From: an uncultured Eubacteriales bacterium
GTDB lineage: Bacteria; Bacillota; Clostridia; Oscillospirales; Acutalibacteraceae
Length of the DNA: 22,775 nt
Assembly: GCA_934615635.1 (NCBI GenBank)
Contig: CAKTTT010000015.1
Span: 1 to 22,775 of the forward strand
Direction: 5' to 3'
The notes below the pieces were generated by a model, which saw only the letters and a program-made list of their open reading frames with translations, searched no databases and was not told the DNA's origin. The first letter of the stretch is position 1. Each line of letters begins with the position of its first letter. A program made the translations under genes and the position numbers. This document shows positions 1 to 7,779 of this stretch, one piece after another.

Positions 1-252
1 GACCATATCCCAGCGCTCCTTCAACGACTGCCCATTAAATATGGGTGCATTGACCAGTTCCTCAGCTGTTCTGAATTCTATTCCGTCTTCGATGTCACAG
101 TATCCAACCCAATATGGAAGTTCATATTGTGGAAGATAACCTAAAAAGCGGTCTGTTTCATTTGGATCATCAGCAAAGTAAAACTGAGTTTCATCAATCC
201 ATTTTCCAGCAACTAATTGTTTATAAAAGTAACCAAATTCTAATTTATCCAT
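1..252 (-). CDS. Hypothetical protein, 3' end cut by window edge
   Basis: An open frame begins at an ATG at 250-252 and runs leftward off the window, giving 84 residues without a stop. It starts MDKLEFGYFYKQLV and is rich in aromatic and acidic residues, with motifs such as YWVGYCDIEDG and IFNGQSLKERW. I do not recognise the family. It has no signal peptide or membrane segment in the visible part, so a soluble cytoplasmic protein is likely. The ribosome binding site is weak, with only A/T-rich sequence before the ATG. It lies 37 bases downstream of the PH-like gene on the same strand and probably shares its promoter. Both genes are markedly AT-richer than everything after position 1000. The frame is supported by uninterrupted length and plausible protein composition; function is unknown. 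Confidence 0.6.
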   Translation of the reverse strand, partial: MDKLEFGYFYKQLVAGKWIDETQFYFADDPNETDRFLGYLPQYELPYWVGYCDIEDGIEFRTAEELVNAPIFNGQSLKERWDMV

Positions 253-289
253 AACAATTTATTCGCAATTATGAGTGTATGAATATGTT

Positions 290-766
290 TTACTTTTTCT
301 TACCTATGCCATTCAAGATAGTACCTTTAACCCCTTGCTCAAGCACACCTTTGATGGTGCCTCTTGTATCTAATCCCAAGGTATCATCAACCATAGTAAA
401 AGCATCTTTAATCTTATTAGAGCTTCGTTTTGCAAGTGTAGTCTCTGTTACTGCGTCGATAATCTTTCCGGTAAACTTTCTAGCTTCAAGCATACCAGAA
501 AATACGATTGTGAGATTCTTTTCTACTGTTTGCACCTCAACCTCGGAGCCCTTCTGTTTAATTTGAGCAGCATCATTATAAAATTTGACGCTTTCAAGCG
601 GGATTATATCAACCAATTCACACTCTTTCTTGAACAATCCCTTTTCCTTCTCAAAGACGACCTTCTTTGAAGTCAAGGTCATCAGCAAATTGCCCTTGTA
701 TGCTTTGCAAGTAATTGCACCTTCGTACAGGACAACTTCTTCTGCCTGTAATTCATAGTTTGCCAT
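290..766 (-). CDS. Bacterial PH-like domain protein (158 aa)
   Basis: The N-terminal ~105 residues read as a bacterial PH/GRAM-like fold: alternating beta strands (ANYELQAEEVVLYEG, GNLLMTLTSKKVVFEKEKG, ECELVDIIPLESVKFY) followed by a helix around FSGMLEARKFTGKIID. The remaining ~50 residues are a lysine- and glycine-containing tail with no recognisable domain. There is no signal peptide or membrane segment, so it is probably cytoplasmic. The ATG start at 764-766 is preceded by a strong Shine-Dalgarno (GGGAGGAAGG), and a consensus sigma-A promoter lies at 839-867. It is likely the first gene of a small AT-rich unit that continues into the partial gene on its left. Small proteins of this fold are widespread in Firmicutes and mostly uncharacterised; ligand and role cannot be stated from sequence. 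Confidence 0.75.
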   Translation of the reverse strand: MANYELQAEEVVLYEGAITCKAYKGNLLMTLTSKKVVFEKEKGLFKKECELVDIIPLESVKFYNDAAQIKQKGSEVEVQTVEKNLTIVFSGMLEARKFTGKIIDAVTETTLAKRSSNKIKDAFTMVDDTLGLDTRGTIKGVLEQGVKGTILNGIGKKK

Positions 767-838
767 AGTATCCTTCCTCCCAATGTATGTTTAAGCATAA
801 GAGCAATTGTAATTTTCGCGTGGTTTATTTGCACGGAT

Positions 839-867
839 ATTATAGCAGTTTCGCCCAAAATTTGCAA
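839..867 (-). promoter_or_regulatory. Sigma-A promoter for the PH-like gene
   Basis: On the minus strand a -35 TTGCAA (862-867) and a perfect -10 TATAAT (839-844) are separated by exactly 17 bases. It faces the PH-like gene, whose ATG is at 766. It lies back to back with the aconitase promoter, about 70 bases away. Confidence 0.8.
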
Positions 868-936
868 GTATTCGTGAATATGCCGAAGTTTAGACCACCA
901 ACTAATTAAGTTAAAAGGGACTCCGGGGATTTCTAT

Positions 937-965
937 TTGACAAATTTCCTACAATCATTCATAAT
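937..965 (+). promoter_or_regulatory. Sigma-A promoter for acn-rex
   Basis: A perfect -35 TTGACA (937-942) is followed after 17 bases by CATAAT (960-965), which matches five of six -10 positions. Transcription would start near 972, giving a leader of about 30 bases before the aconitase ATG at 1001. An 11-base palindrome, ATTTGACAAAT (935-945), overlaps the -35 element and could be an operator. Confidence 0.75.
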
Positions 966-1000
966 AGAGGGAAGGATTCGATGCGAAAGGATGAAACGCA

Positions 1001-2938
1001 ATGGGACTGACATTGGCACAAAAATTGATACAGGCGCATCTGGTATCCGGCGAAATGACGCCGGGGACCGAGATCGGGCTGAAAATCGACCAGACGCTGA
1101 CGCAGGACGCCACCGGCACTATGGTTTACCTGGAATTTGAGGCCATGGGCGTTCCCCGGGTGAAAACCGAGCGTTCGGTCGCCTATATCGATCACAACAC
1201 CCTGCAGACGGGCTTTGAAAACGCCGACGATCACCGCTATATCCAGTCGGTGTGCAAGAAGCACGGCCTGTATTTCTCCCGCCCCGGCAACGGTATCTGC
1301 CATCAGGTGCATCTGGAGCGGTTCGGCATTCCCGGCAAAACCCTGATCGGCTCGGACAGCCACACCCCCACCGGCGGCGGCATCGGGATGCTGGCCTTCG
1401 GCGCCGGCGGATTGGATGTGGCGGTGGCGCTGGGCGGCGGCACCTATTATATCACCATGCCCAAAATCGTGGAGGTTCGGCTGACCGGCAGCCTGCAGCC
1501 CTGGGTGGCCGCCAAGGACGTGATCCTGGAAGTACTCCGCCGCCTCACCGTCAAGGGCGGCGTGGGACGGATCATCGAATACACCGGCCCCGGCGTCGCC
1601 TCCCTGTCGGTGCCGGAGCGGGCCACCATCACCAACATGGGCGCCGAACTGGGCGCCTCCACCTCCCTCTTCCCCTCCGACGAGGTGACCCGGGCGTTCA
1701 TGGAAGCCCAGGGCCGGGCGGCCGATTGGACCGCCCTTTCCGCGGACAAGGACGCCGTCTATGACGAGCTGGTGGAAATCGATCTCTCCGCCCTGCGTCC
1801 CCTGGCCGCCTGCCCCCACTCCCCCGATGCGGTGCGGGCGGTGGAGGATATCGGCGAGATCAAGGTGGATCAGTGCTGCATCGGCTCCTGCACCAACTCC
1901 TCTCTGCTGGATATGCTCAAGGTGGCCGCGATCCTCAAGGGCAAAACGGTCCATCCGGACGTGAGTCTGTCCATCGCCCCCGGCTCCAAGCAGGTGTTCA
2001 ATATGCTGGCCAGCAACGGCGCACTGGCGGATCTCATCGCCGCCGGCGCCCGGATCCTGGAATGCGCCTGCGGCCCCTGCATCGGCATGGGCCAGTCCCC
2101 CAACAGCGGCGGCGTCTCCCTGCGCACCTTCAACCGCAATTTCGAAGGCCGCTCCGGCACCGCGGATGCCCAGGTCTATCTGGTCAGCCCGGAAACCGCC
2201 GCCGCCTCGGCGCTGACCGGCGTATTCACCGATCCCCGCACCCTGGGAGAGCCGCCGGTGATCGAGATGCCCGCGGCTTTTGAAATCAATGACAACATGA
2301 TCGTCCCCCCCGCTCCGGAGGAGGAGATGGAGCAGGTGGAAATCCTCCGCGGGCCCAACATCAAGCCCTTCCCCAAGACCGTCCCGCTGCCGGACAGCGT
2401 GGAGGCCAAGGTGATGCTCAAGGTGGGGGATAATATCACCACCGACCACATCATGCCCGCGGGCGCGAAAATCCTGCCGTTGCGCTCCAACATCCCCGCC
2501 ATATCGGAATATTGCTTTACCCGCTGCGATCCCACCTTCCCCGCCCGCTGCAAGGCGGAGGGGGATGGCATCATCATCGGCGGCGCCAACTATGGGCAGG
2601 GCAGCTCCCGGGAGCACGCCGCCCTGGCGCCGCTCTACCTGGGCATCAAGGCCGTGGTGGTGAAATCCTTCGCCCGCATCCATGTGGCCAATCTGATTAA
2701 CGCCGGGATACTGCCTCTGACCTTTGTCCACGAGGAGGACTATGACCGGATCAGCTTTGGGGATGAAATCTGCCTGCCGGATGTTCGCCGGCGGCTGGAG
2801 CAGGGCGAAGCGGTGGTGCTGGAAAACAGAACCACCGGCGAAACCATTCCGCTGAACAGCGGCTTTTCTCCCCGGCAGACCGGTATGCTGCTGGCGGGCG
2901 GCCTGCTGAACTACACCCGCGATCAGCACAGGAACTGA
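1001..2938 (+). CDS. acn: Aconitate hydratase (aconitase), short Aquifex-type
   Basis: Interconverts citrate and isocitrate in the cytoplasm through a [4Fe-4S] cluster. At 645 residues it matches the short aconitase class (putative Aquifex type) rather than the ~900-residue AcnA. The three cluster ligands are visible: C297 in GSCTNSS and C357 and C360 in ECACGPCIGMG. Substrate-binding signatures are also present, including DSHTPTGGGIG near residue 120 and the C-terminal swivel-domain motif YGQGSSREHAAL near residue 530. The ATG at 1001 has an AAAGG Shine-Dalgarno ten bases upstream; the ATGs at 981 and 991 are out of frame. It is the first gene of a two-gene unit with rex, 45 bases downstream, under the promoter at 937-965. 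In an anaerobe it most likely serves 2-oxoglutarate/glutamate synthesis; that is inference. Confidence 0.95.
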   Translation: MGLTLAQKLIQAHLVSGEMTPGTEIGLKIDQTLTQDATGTMVYLEFEAMGVPRVKTERSVAYIDHNTLQTGFENADDHRYIQSVCKKHGLYFSRPGNGICHQVHLERFGIPGKTLIGSDSHTPTGGGIGMLAFGAGGLDVAVALGGGTYYITMPKIVEVRLTGSLQPWVAAKDVILEVLRRLTVKGGVGRIIEYTGPGVASLSVPERATITNMGAELGASTSLFPSDEVTRAFMEAQGRAADWTALSADKDAVYDELVEIDLSALRPLAACPHSPDAVRAVEDIGEIKVDQCCIGSCTNSSLLDMLKVAAILKGKTVHPDVSLSIAPGSKQVFNMLASNGALADLIAAGARILECACGPCIGMGQSPNSGGVSLRTFNRNFEGRSGTADAQVYLVSPETAAASALTGVFTDPRTLGEPPVIEMPAAFEINDNMIVPPAPEEEMEQVEILRGPNIKPFPKTVPLPDSVEAKVMLKVGDNITTDHIMPAGAKILPLRSNIPAISEYCFTRCDPTFPARCKAEGDGIIIGGANYGQGSSREHAALAPLYLGIKAVVVKSFARIHVANLINAGILPLTFVHEEDYDRISFGDEICLPDVRRRLEQGEAVVLENRTTGETIPLNSGFSPRQTGMLLAGGLLNYTRDQHRN

Positions 2939-2983
2939 TACCGCCGCTCCCGCGGGACACGCACAGCAAAGGAGGTATGGAGG

Positions 2984-3619
2984 ATGGCGAAAAACGAGCA
3001 TATTTCCATGTCGGTGGTCCGCCGGCTGCCCCGGTACTACCGTTTTCTCTACGATTTGAAGGAAAACGGCGTCACCCGGATTTCCTCACGGGAGCTCTCC
3101 CAGCGGATGGGTCTCACCGCCTCCCAGATCCGACAGGACCTCAATTGTTTCGGCGGCTTCGGCCAGCAGGGATACGGCTATATGGTGGAGCAGCTTTACA
3201 ACGAAATCGGGCACATCCTGGGGATGGACCGGCTGGCGGACACCATCCTGCTAGGGGCGGGAAACCTGGGCCGCGCCATCGTCAACCATATGGATTTCGA
3301 AAACCGCGGCATCCGGCTGGTGGGGATTTTTGACGACGCCCCTGAGATGGCGGGCGCCCTGGTCCGTGGGCTGGAGGTGCAGCCCACCGCCGGGCTGGAG
3401 GCCTTTTGCGACCGTTATCATCCCCTGGTGGCGATCCTCTGTATTCCCAAGGAGGCGGCGCCGGGCATTGTGGAACGGCTTACCGCCGCGGGAGTGAAGG
3501 GCTTTTGGAACTTCAGCCACTACGATATCGCTCACGAGGTGGAGGGCGTGGTGGTGGAAAACGTCCATTTGGGCGACAGCCTGATGACCCTTTCCTATCA
3601 GCTCAAAAAAGATATTTGA
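2984..3619 (+). CDS. rex: Redox-sensing transcriptional repressor Rex
   Basis: Rex binds DNA when NAD+ is high and releases it when NADH rises, controlling fermentation and respiration genes. The 211-residue length is typical. Residues 9-70 form the winged helix, with the recognition stretch TASQIRQDLNCFGGFG (46-61) ending in GQQGYGY. The Rossmann domain follows with the dinucleotide motif GAGNLGRA at 91-98 and the acidic FDD at 116-118. The C-terminal domain-swapping helix ends SLMTLSYQLKKDI. Start: ATG at 2984 with AAAGGAGG eight bases upstream; the nearby ATG at 2977 is in another frame. It is co-transcribed behind aconitase and followed directly by a strong terminator. A cysteine (C55) sits in the recognition region where other Rex proteins usually have another residue. 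I found no clear Rex operator in the window. Confidence 0.95.
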   Translation: MAKNEHISMSVVRRLPRYYRFLYDLKENGVTRISSRELSQRMGLTASQIRQDLNCFGGFGQQGYGYMVEQLYNEIGHILGMDRLADTILLGAGNLGRAIVNHMDFENRGIRLVGIFDDAPEMAGALVRGLEVQPTAGLEAFCDRYHPLVAILCIPKEAAPGIVERLTAAGVKGFWNFSHYDIAHEVEGVVVENVHLGDSLMTLSYQLKKDI

Positions 3620-3625
3620 ACCGCA

Positions 3626-3675
3626 TAAAAGAAGGCGGAGGACTCTGAAAACCAGAGTCCTCCGCTTTCTTTTAT
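3626..3675. terminator. Bidirectional rho-independent terminator between rex and the DHHW gene
   Basis: A perfect 13-base stem (3635-3647 with 3653-3665) encloses a five-base AAAAC loop. It is flanked by an A-rich tract on the left (AAAAGAAGG) and a T-rich tract on the right (TTTCTTTTAT), so it can end transcripts from both converging units. The stop codon of the DHHW gene (3672-3674) lies inside the T-rich flank. Confidence 0.9.
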
Positions 3676-4820
3676 GTCCGCGGCTGCAGCACGGCGGCCA
3701 ATTGCCGGTCGGCGGAAAAGGTGGCCGCGTTATACAGCACCAGCACATCCGTGACGGCCTGCTCCTCCATCCAGCTCTGGATATCCCCCTTGAAATACCG
3801 GGGATCCAACAGGTAGATGGTCTCATAGTGCTCCGTCAGGAAGGGGACGAAGGAATGGGCATAGGAGTCCTTTACCACCAGCAGCCGCCTGCCGTTGGCG
3901 GTCCCGGTGCGCACCACCGTCAGCGGATGGTTGCCCCCCAGAAAATAGGTGTATTTATCCCGGCCCTTCAGCGCCTCCTCATCATACAGCCCGTCGGAGA
4001 AGGTTTTCCCTCCGTCTGTGGAAAAGCTGCAGGCGGCCAGGCCCGGCGGTTCCAGCGCCTCCAGGGAATCGGGACGGATCCAGGGCAGATTGGCCTTGGA
4101 AAAGAGGGTGCCGTAAAAATCCCCGGCTGCTTGTCTCACGGTGAAATCCGCGAGCGGCCGTGCCTCCAGCCCCATCGCATCGGCCCAGCCTGCATAGGCG
4201 ACATACGCCCCACGGACGGTCCAATGATGATCGGTGCGGAAATAAAGGCTTTCCCGGTCGCTCTGCGCCTTGAGCGCCTGGGCGGGCGTATAGAAAAGGG
4301 CGACTCCCTCCAGGGCGGCCCGCATACGGTCAACCAGCACCTCTTCGTCCGCCACCGGCGCTAATGCGGGCAGATCCTCCGGGAGGACGGTGGACGCCGT
4401 AGGGGCTAACAGCACGGAGACCCGCAAGGAGGGACGATTTTCCTTCGCCCGGCGGAGGAAAGCCGCCACCGCCCGGCAGTTGCGTTCCTCCCAAGTCTCG
4501 TCCGCCTCCTCCGGCACCGCGAACAGCCGGTCCTTTTCACCGAAATACACCCGGCCGTTGTCCGGCCGTCCCAGGCCGAGCTGGGTGATGGTCTTCAGCG
4601 CCACCCATCCGTCCCGGGCGGGGAATTGATCGGTGATATAGCTTTCAAACCGGGAACCGAACTTCCCGGAAAAGATCTGATCGGCATCCGGCTGGGGAAG
4701 GGTTTGCAAATAGCGGTTTTCGCTTTCCGAATACTCCCGGTCCGGCGTGAGCAGACTCCAGACCAAGCCGCCTCCCAGCAGGGCCACGAAAAAGAGAGAG
4801 AGCCATGTTTCCTTTTTCAC
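3672..4820 (-). CDS. DHHW-family, AlgX/AlgJ-like SGNH protein partnering the MBOAT acyltransferase
   Basis: A 382-residue secreted or membrane-tethered protein. Residues 5-24 form a single N-terminal hydrophobic segment. The family signature DHHW is at 197-200 (context YFRTDHHWTVRGAY), and the probable nucleophile is S319 in VVKDSYAHSF. The Asp-His pair plus Ser resembles the arrangement in AlgX/AlgJ, which transfer acetyl groups to polysaccharide outside the membrane. It starts with GTG at 4818-4820, with AAAGGA nine bases upstream. It is the last gene of the six-gene unit, 93 bases after the MBOAT gene, and ends at the shared terminator. MBOAT and DHHW genes are commonly paired: the MBOAT brings acyl groups across the membrane and the partner places them on the glycan. 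The substrate here is unknown. Confidence 0.88.
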   Translation of the reverse strand: MKKETWLSLFFVALLGGGLVWSLLTPDREYSESENRYLQTLPQPDADQIFSGKFGSRFESYITDQFPARDGWVALKTITQLGLGRPDNGRVYFGEKDRLFAVPEEADETWEERNCRAVAAFLRRAKENRPSLRVSVLLAPTASTVLPEDLPALAPVADEEVLVDRMRAALEGVALFYTPAQALKAQSDRESLYFRTDHHWTVRGAYVAYAGWADAMGLEARPLADFTVRQAAGDFYGTLFSKANLPWIRPDSLEALEPPGLAACSFSTDGGKTFSDGLYDEEALKGRDKYTYFLGGNHPLTVVRTGTANGRRLLVVKDSYAHSFVPFLTEHYETIYLLDPRYFKGDIQSWMEEQAVTDVLVLYNAATFSADRQLAAVLQPRT

Positions 4821-4913
4821 GTATAGGATTCCTTTCTTGCAAAGCAGCAGAAAATGGCATCCGGTTTGCGCCGGTCCGGAGCAGCGCGATACTGCCCCCG
4901 CCCCTCCGTCTCC

Positions 4914-6338
4914 TTAAAAGCGAAAATACAGGAAGGGATTATAGGAGGCATCCACCAGAAACGCCACCGAAAGCAGCATCCCCGCGCCCACCAGCAGGAT
5001 TTCCCCCGCGCCGGCAATTCCCTGGCGACTCCGCAGCTTCTCCGCGCCCCAGTCGAACAGCCGCTTGGGCAGAGGGGTGCTTCCCACCGCCAGCAACACC
5101 AGCAACAGGGCGTTGCTGTAAAGCAGATACAAGCTCTGCCCGTCCCACAGCGGCTGGCCGTAGCCTCCGAACAGCGCCCGGATCAGCCCCAGACCGCTTC
5201 CCAGAGAATCGAAAGCGAATACCGCCCAGCCCAGCATAATCAGCAGCAGGGCGTAGATATGGCGGAAAAGGGCGGGCAGCCTGTTCAAACATCGGAGCAG
5301 GAACAGCTTCTCCAGAATCAAAACAGCCCCGAAATAGAGCCCCCAGACCACAAAATTCCAGCCTGCGCCGTGCCAGATCCCCGTGAGCAGCCAGACGATC
5401 AGAATGTTGCGGATCTGGCGCGGCAGCCCCTTCCGATTGCCCCCCAGCGGGATGTAGACGTATTCCTTGAACCAACTGCTCAGGGACATATGCCACCGCC
5501 GCCAGAACTCGGTGATACTGCCGGAAATATAGGGATAATTAAAATTCTCCAGAAAGTGGAAGCCGAACATCCTGCCCAGACCGATGGCCATATCCGAATA
5601 GCCGGAAAAGTCAAAATAGATCTGGAAGGTATAAGCCAGCAGCCCCAGCCAGGCCGTCAGCACCGGCATGGAGGCGGCCTCCATACCGGATATGCTCTCC
5701 CATACCCCGCCGATGGTATTGGCCAGCAGCACCTTTTTGCACATACCCGCCGTGAAGCGCCGCACCCCCGCGCCGAAATCCTCAAAGCTCTCCTCCCGCT
5801 GCCGCAGCTCCCCCGCCACGGTGCGCATCCGCACAATGGGGCCGGCGATGAGCTGGGGAAACAGGGAGACATAGGTGCCGAAAGAGACGATGTCCCGCTG
5901 TACCTCCACATCGCCGCGGTATAAATCCACGATATAGGACATCGCCTGAAAGGTGTAGAAGGAGATGCCGATGGGCAGCGGCAGATGCAGCAGCGGCAGC
6001 TCCGCCCCCGTCAGGGCGTTGATCGTGCCGATGAAAAAATCCGCATATTTGAAGAAGCCCAGCAGCAGCAGATTAAGGACCACGGACAGCGCCAGCACCC
6101 GCCGGGGACGGCCGCCATGGGTTTTCTCCCGCTCCAGCCACAAGCCCAACGCGTAATCCATCATGATGGAAAACAGCATCAGCAGCACATACTTCGGTTC
6201 GCCCCAAGCATAGAAAAAGAGGCTGCAGAGAAGCAGAACAAGATTTTTCCAGAAATACAGTCTCCGGGGGACGATATAGTACAGCCCCAACGTGACCGGC
6301 AGAAAATAAAACAGAAAAAGAGGCGTGCTGAAAACCAT
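4914..6338 (-). CDS. MBOAT-family O-acyltransferase (AlgI/DltB/PatA-like)
   Basis: A 474-residue polytopic membrane protein with about ten or more hydrophobic segments from residue 5 to the C-terminus. MBOAT hallmarks are clear: PIGISFYTFQAMSYIVDLYRG (approximate start 122), FPQLIAGPIVR (160-170), YFDFSGYSDMAIGLG (241-255), FWRRWHMSLSSWF with H283, and the invariant catalytic H323 in GIWHGAGWNFVVWG. These proteins pass an acyl group from a cytoplasmic donor through a membrane tunnel to an extracytoplasmic acceptor. The ATG at 6338 has GGGAGTGA seven bases upstream. It follows the anti-sigma gene by 35 bases and precedes the DHHW gene, so it sits in the sigma-controlled unit. Length and motifs fit AlgI/PatA better than DltB, and no dltA/C genes are nearby. 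The acyl acceptor (peptidoglycan, teichoic acid or another glycan) cannot be told from sequence. Confidence 0.93.
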   Translation of the reverse strand: MVFSTPLFLFYFLPVTLGLYYIVPRRLYFWKNLVLLLCSLFFYAWGEPKYVLLMLFSIMMDYALGLWLEREKTHGGRPRRVLALSVVLNLLLLGFFKYADFFIGTINALTGAELPLLHLPLPIGISFYTFQAMSYIVDLYRGDVEVQRDIVSFGTYVSLFPQLIAGPIVRMRTVAGELRQREESFEDFGAGVRRFTAGMCKKVLLANTIGGVWESISGMEAASMPVLTAWLGLLAYTFQIYFDFSGYSDMAIGLGRMFGFHFLENFNYPYISGSITEFWRRWHMSLSSWFKEYVYIPLGGNRKGLPRQIRNILIVWLLTGIWHGAGWNFVVWGLYFGAVLILEKLFLLRCLNRLPALFRHIYALLLIMLGWAVFAFDSLGSGLGLIRALFGGYGQPLWDGQSLYLLYSNALLLVLLAVGSTPLPKRLFDWGAEKLRSRQGIAGAGEILLVGAGMLLSVAFLVDASYNPFLYFRF

Positions 6339-6373
6339 ATCGTCACTCCCGGATTGATGATGGAAACCGGCAT

Positions 6374-7240
6374 CTAGGCGGCGGGGAGGATCTCGAACTC
6401 CTGGGTACCCATGTATCCCGGCGCGATCTCGTATTTAAGGAACACCACCACCACGTTGCCCCGCTCATTGACGTAGAAGCCCTGATCCTCCTGGATGGAA
6501 CGGAAGCCGCCGTCCTCCGGCGGAAAATAATACAGCCGGTCGTCCTCCGCCATCCGTTCGTCAATCTGCCGGTGCACGCTTTGATCGACGATTTCCCTGT
6601 AATCCGGCCCCAGCAGATCCCGCAGGGTCAAATCTCGGCCGGTCTGCAGGTCGATATTGTAGAAAAACAGCTCCTCATAATAGCTGGCTTGGGTTTCCGC
6701 CTTGGAGATGACGAAGGAAACGATCTTCCCATCGTTGCAGTGGAGGCGGTAATCCACATAGATTTCCAGAGGGATAAACGCATCTTCCTCTCCCCCGGTT
6801 TCCACAAACGCCTGCTTATATTCCGCGGCGCGCTGCCGCGCCTCCTCCACCAGGCCGTTCATCTGGTATTGGATTTCATAGTTGATCCGGCGTTCCAGCG
6901 CGGTGTTTCCAGTGTTTTCCAGCGCCGGGAGGTTGACGATCAGCGTGTCCGCCTCCTCTTCCCTTTCGTACTGGACAAAGGTAAAGACCCGGGCCACGTT
7001 TCCTACCACCGGCAGCTCGTAAAGGGATTGGGCCAGCACCGGACTGGCGTTGACCACTATCACAAAGGCCATGCACAACGTCGCGGCCCCGCACAGGGCA
7101 TACCGGATTACCGGCCGGGGTTCCCGCCGCTCCCGCTCCTTTCGCTTCGCGGTCCGTATGCCGGCCCGCACGGCTTCTTCCAGTTCCTCGGGCGGCTGGA
7201 CGGCCAGATACGCCGCTCGGGCGTCTTTCCAGAATTTCAT
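6374..7240 (-). CDS. RsiV-like transmembrane anti-sigma factor (DUF4163/DUF3298)
   Basis: A 288-residue single-pass protein, close to the length of Bacillus RsiV (about 285). Residues 1-46 are cytoplasmic and basic (TAKRKERERREPRP). Residues 47-64 form the membrane segment. The extracytoplasmic part has the DUF4163-type region (about 90-175) and the DUF3298-type region (about 190-285, with NIDLQTGRDLTLRDLLGPDY and FLKYEIAPGYMGTQEFEI). RsiV proteins hold an ECF sigma factor at the membrane and bind lysozyme directly, after which signal peptidase and RasP cleave them. A matching cut site, V-L-A then Q (70/71), follows the membrane segment. Start: ATG at 7240 with AAAGGGGG upstream. It lies 34 bases after the sigma gene, the usual pairing. 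The lysozyme response itself is inferred from family, not shown. Confidence 0.85.
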   Translation of the reverse strand: MKFWKDARAAYLAVQPPEELEEAVRAGIRTAKRKERERREPRPVIRYALCGAATLCMAFVIVVNASPVLAQSLYELPVVGNVARVFTFVQYEREEEADTLIVNLPALENTGNTALERRINYEIQYQMNGLVEEARQRAAEYKQAFVETGGEEDAFIPLEIYVDYRLHCNDGKIVSFVISKAETQASYYEELFFYNIDLQTGRDLTLRDLLGPDYREIVDQSVHRQIDERMAEDDRLYYFPPEDGGFRSIQEDQGFYVNERGNVVVVFLKYEIAPGYMGTQEFEILPAA

Positions 7241-7274
7241 CGTCTATAAGCCCCCTTTCGGGATATGCCCGGTA

Positions 7275-7751
7275 TCAGCCGATTTCACAGCCGATATCCT
7301 TTTTCAGCTTTTCCAAAGCTTTATATAAACGGGATTTGACGGTATTGACATTGGCGCCGGTGATCCGGGCGATGTCCTCCAGCTTCATATCCTCGTAAAA
7401 GCGCAGCATCACGACGGTGCGCAGCTTCGGCTCCAGGCGGTCCACCGCCCGGCAGAGATCCAGTCTTTCCCCCACGTCCTCCTGGTAAACCGCCTCCTCC
7501 GGCGTTTCCTCCATCAGCACCAACCGCTTGCTGCGGCGAAGATAGCCCAGGCTCTCGTTGACCAGGATCCGGTAAACCCACGGCTTGACCGCATCCTCGG
7601 ATTTGAGGGAGGCTGCATGGGTCATGGCGTTCACCACCGTGTCCTGCACCACATCCAGCGCCGCCTCCCGGCAGTGGACATACGCAAACGCCAGCCGGTA
7701 CAGCGCCGCCTGGTTCTCGTACAAAAATTCCGTTATCACTGCCTGCTGCAC
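7275..7751 (-). CDS. ECF (RpoE-type, SigV-like) RNA polymerase sigma factor
   Basis: A 158-residue sigma-70 family protein with only regions 2 and 4. Region 2 spans about residues 8-78 (YRLAFAYVHCREAALDVVQD, then KPWVYRILVNESLGYLRR). Region 4 spans about 105-155 (LRTVVMLRFYEDMKLEDIA, then TGANVNTVKSRLYKALEKL, a clear helix-turn-helix). It would direct RNA polymerase to stress promoters when released from the membrane-bound anti-sigma factor encoded next. The start is GTG at 7749-7751 with GGAGGAG nine bases upstream. It follows the DUF4358 lipoprotein gene by 28 bases, so it is embedded mid-operon rather than leading it. It belongs to the SigV/ECF30-like group by its RsiV-like partner; sequence alone does not prove orthology with Bacillus SigV. 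Confidence 0.92.
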   Translation of the reverse strand: MQQAVITEFLYENQAALYRLAFAYVHCREAALDVVQDTVVNAMTHAASLKSEDAVKPWVYRILVNESLGYLRRSKRLVLMEETPEEAVYQEDVGERLDLCRAVDRLEPKLRTVVMLRFYEDMKLEDIARITGANVNTVKSRLYKALEKLKKDIGCEIG

Positions 7752-7779
7752 CGGCGCCGTCTCCTCCGCCCGTTATCCG

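Noticed and set aside
868..1000. Possible Rex operator at the acn-rex promoter
   Set aside because: No TTGTTAA/TTGTGAA half-site pair with four-base spacing is present; only the unrelated ATTTGACAAAT palindrome is seen.
959..3001. A 680-codon open frame on the minus strand opposite aconitase
   Set aside because: It is the antisense shadow of a G+C-rich gene with strongly biased third positions; its protein is His/Gly/Ala-rich without any known domain, while the plus-strand frame is an unmistakable aconitase.
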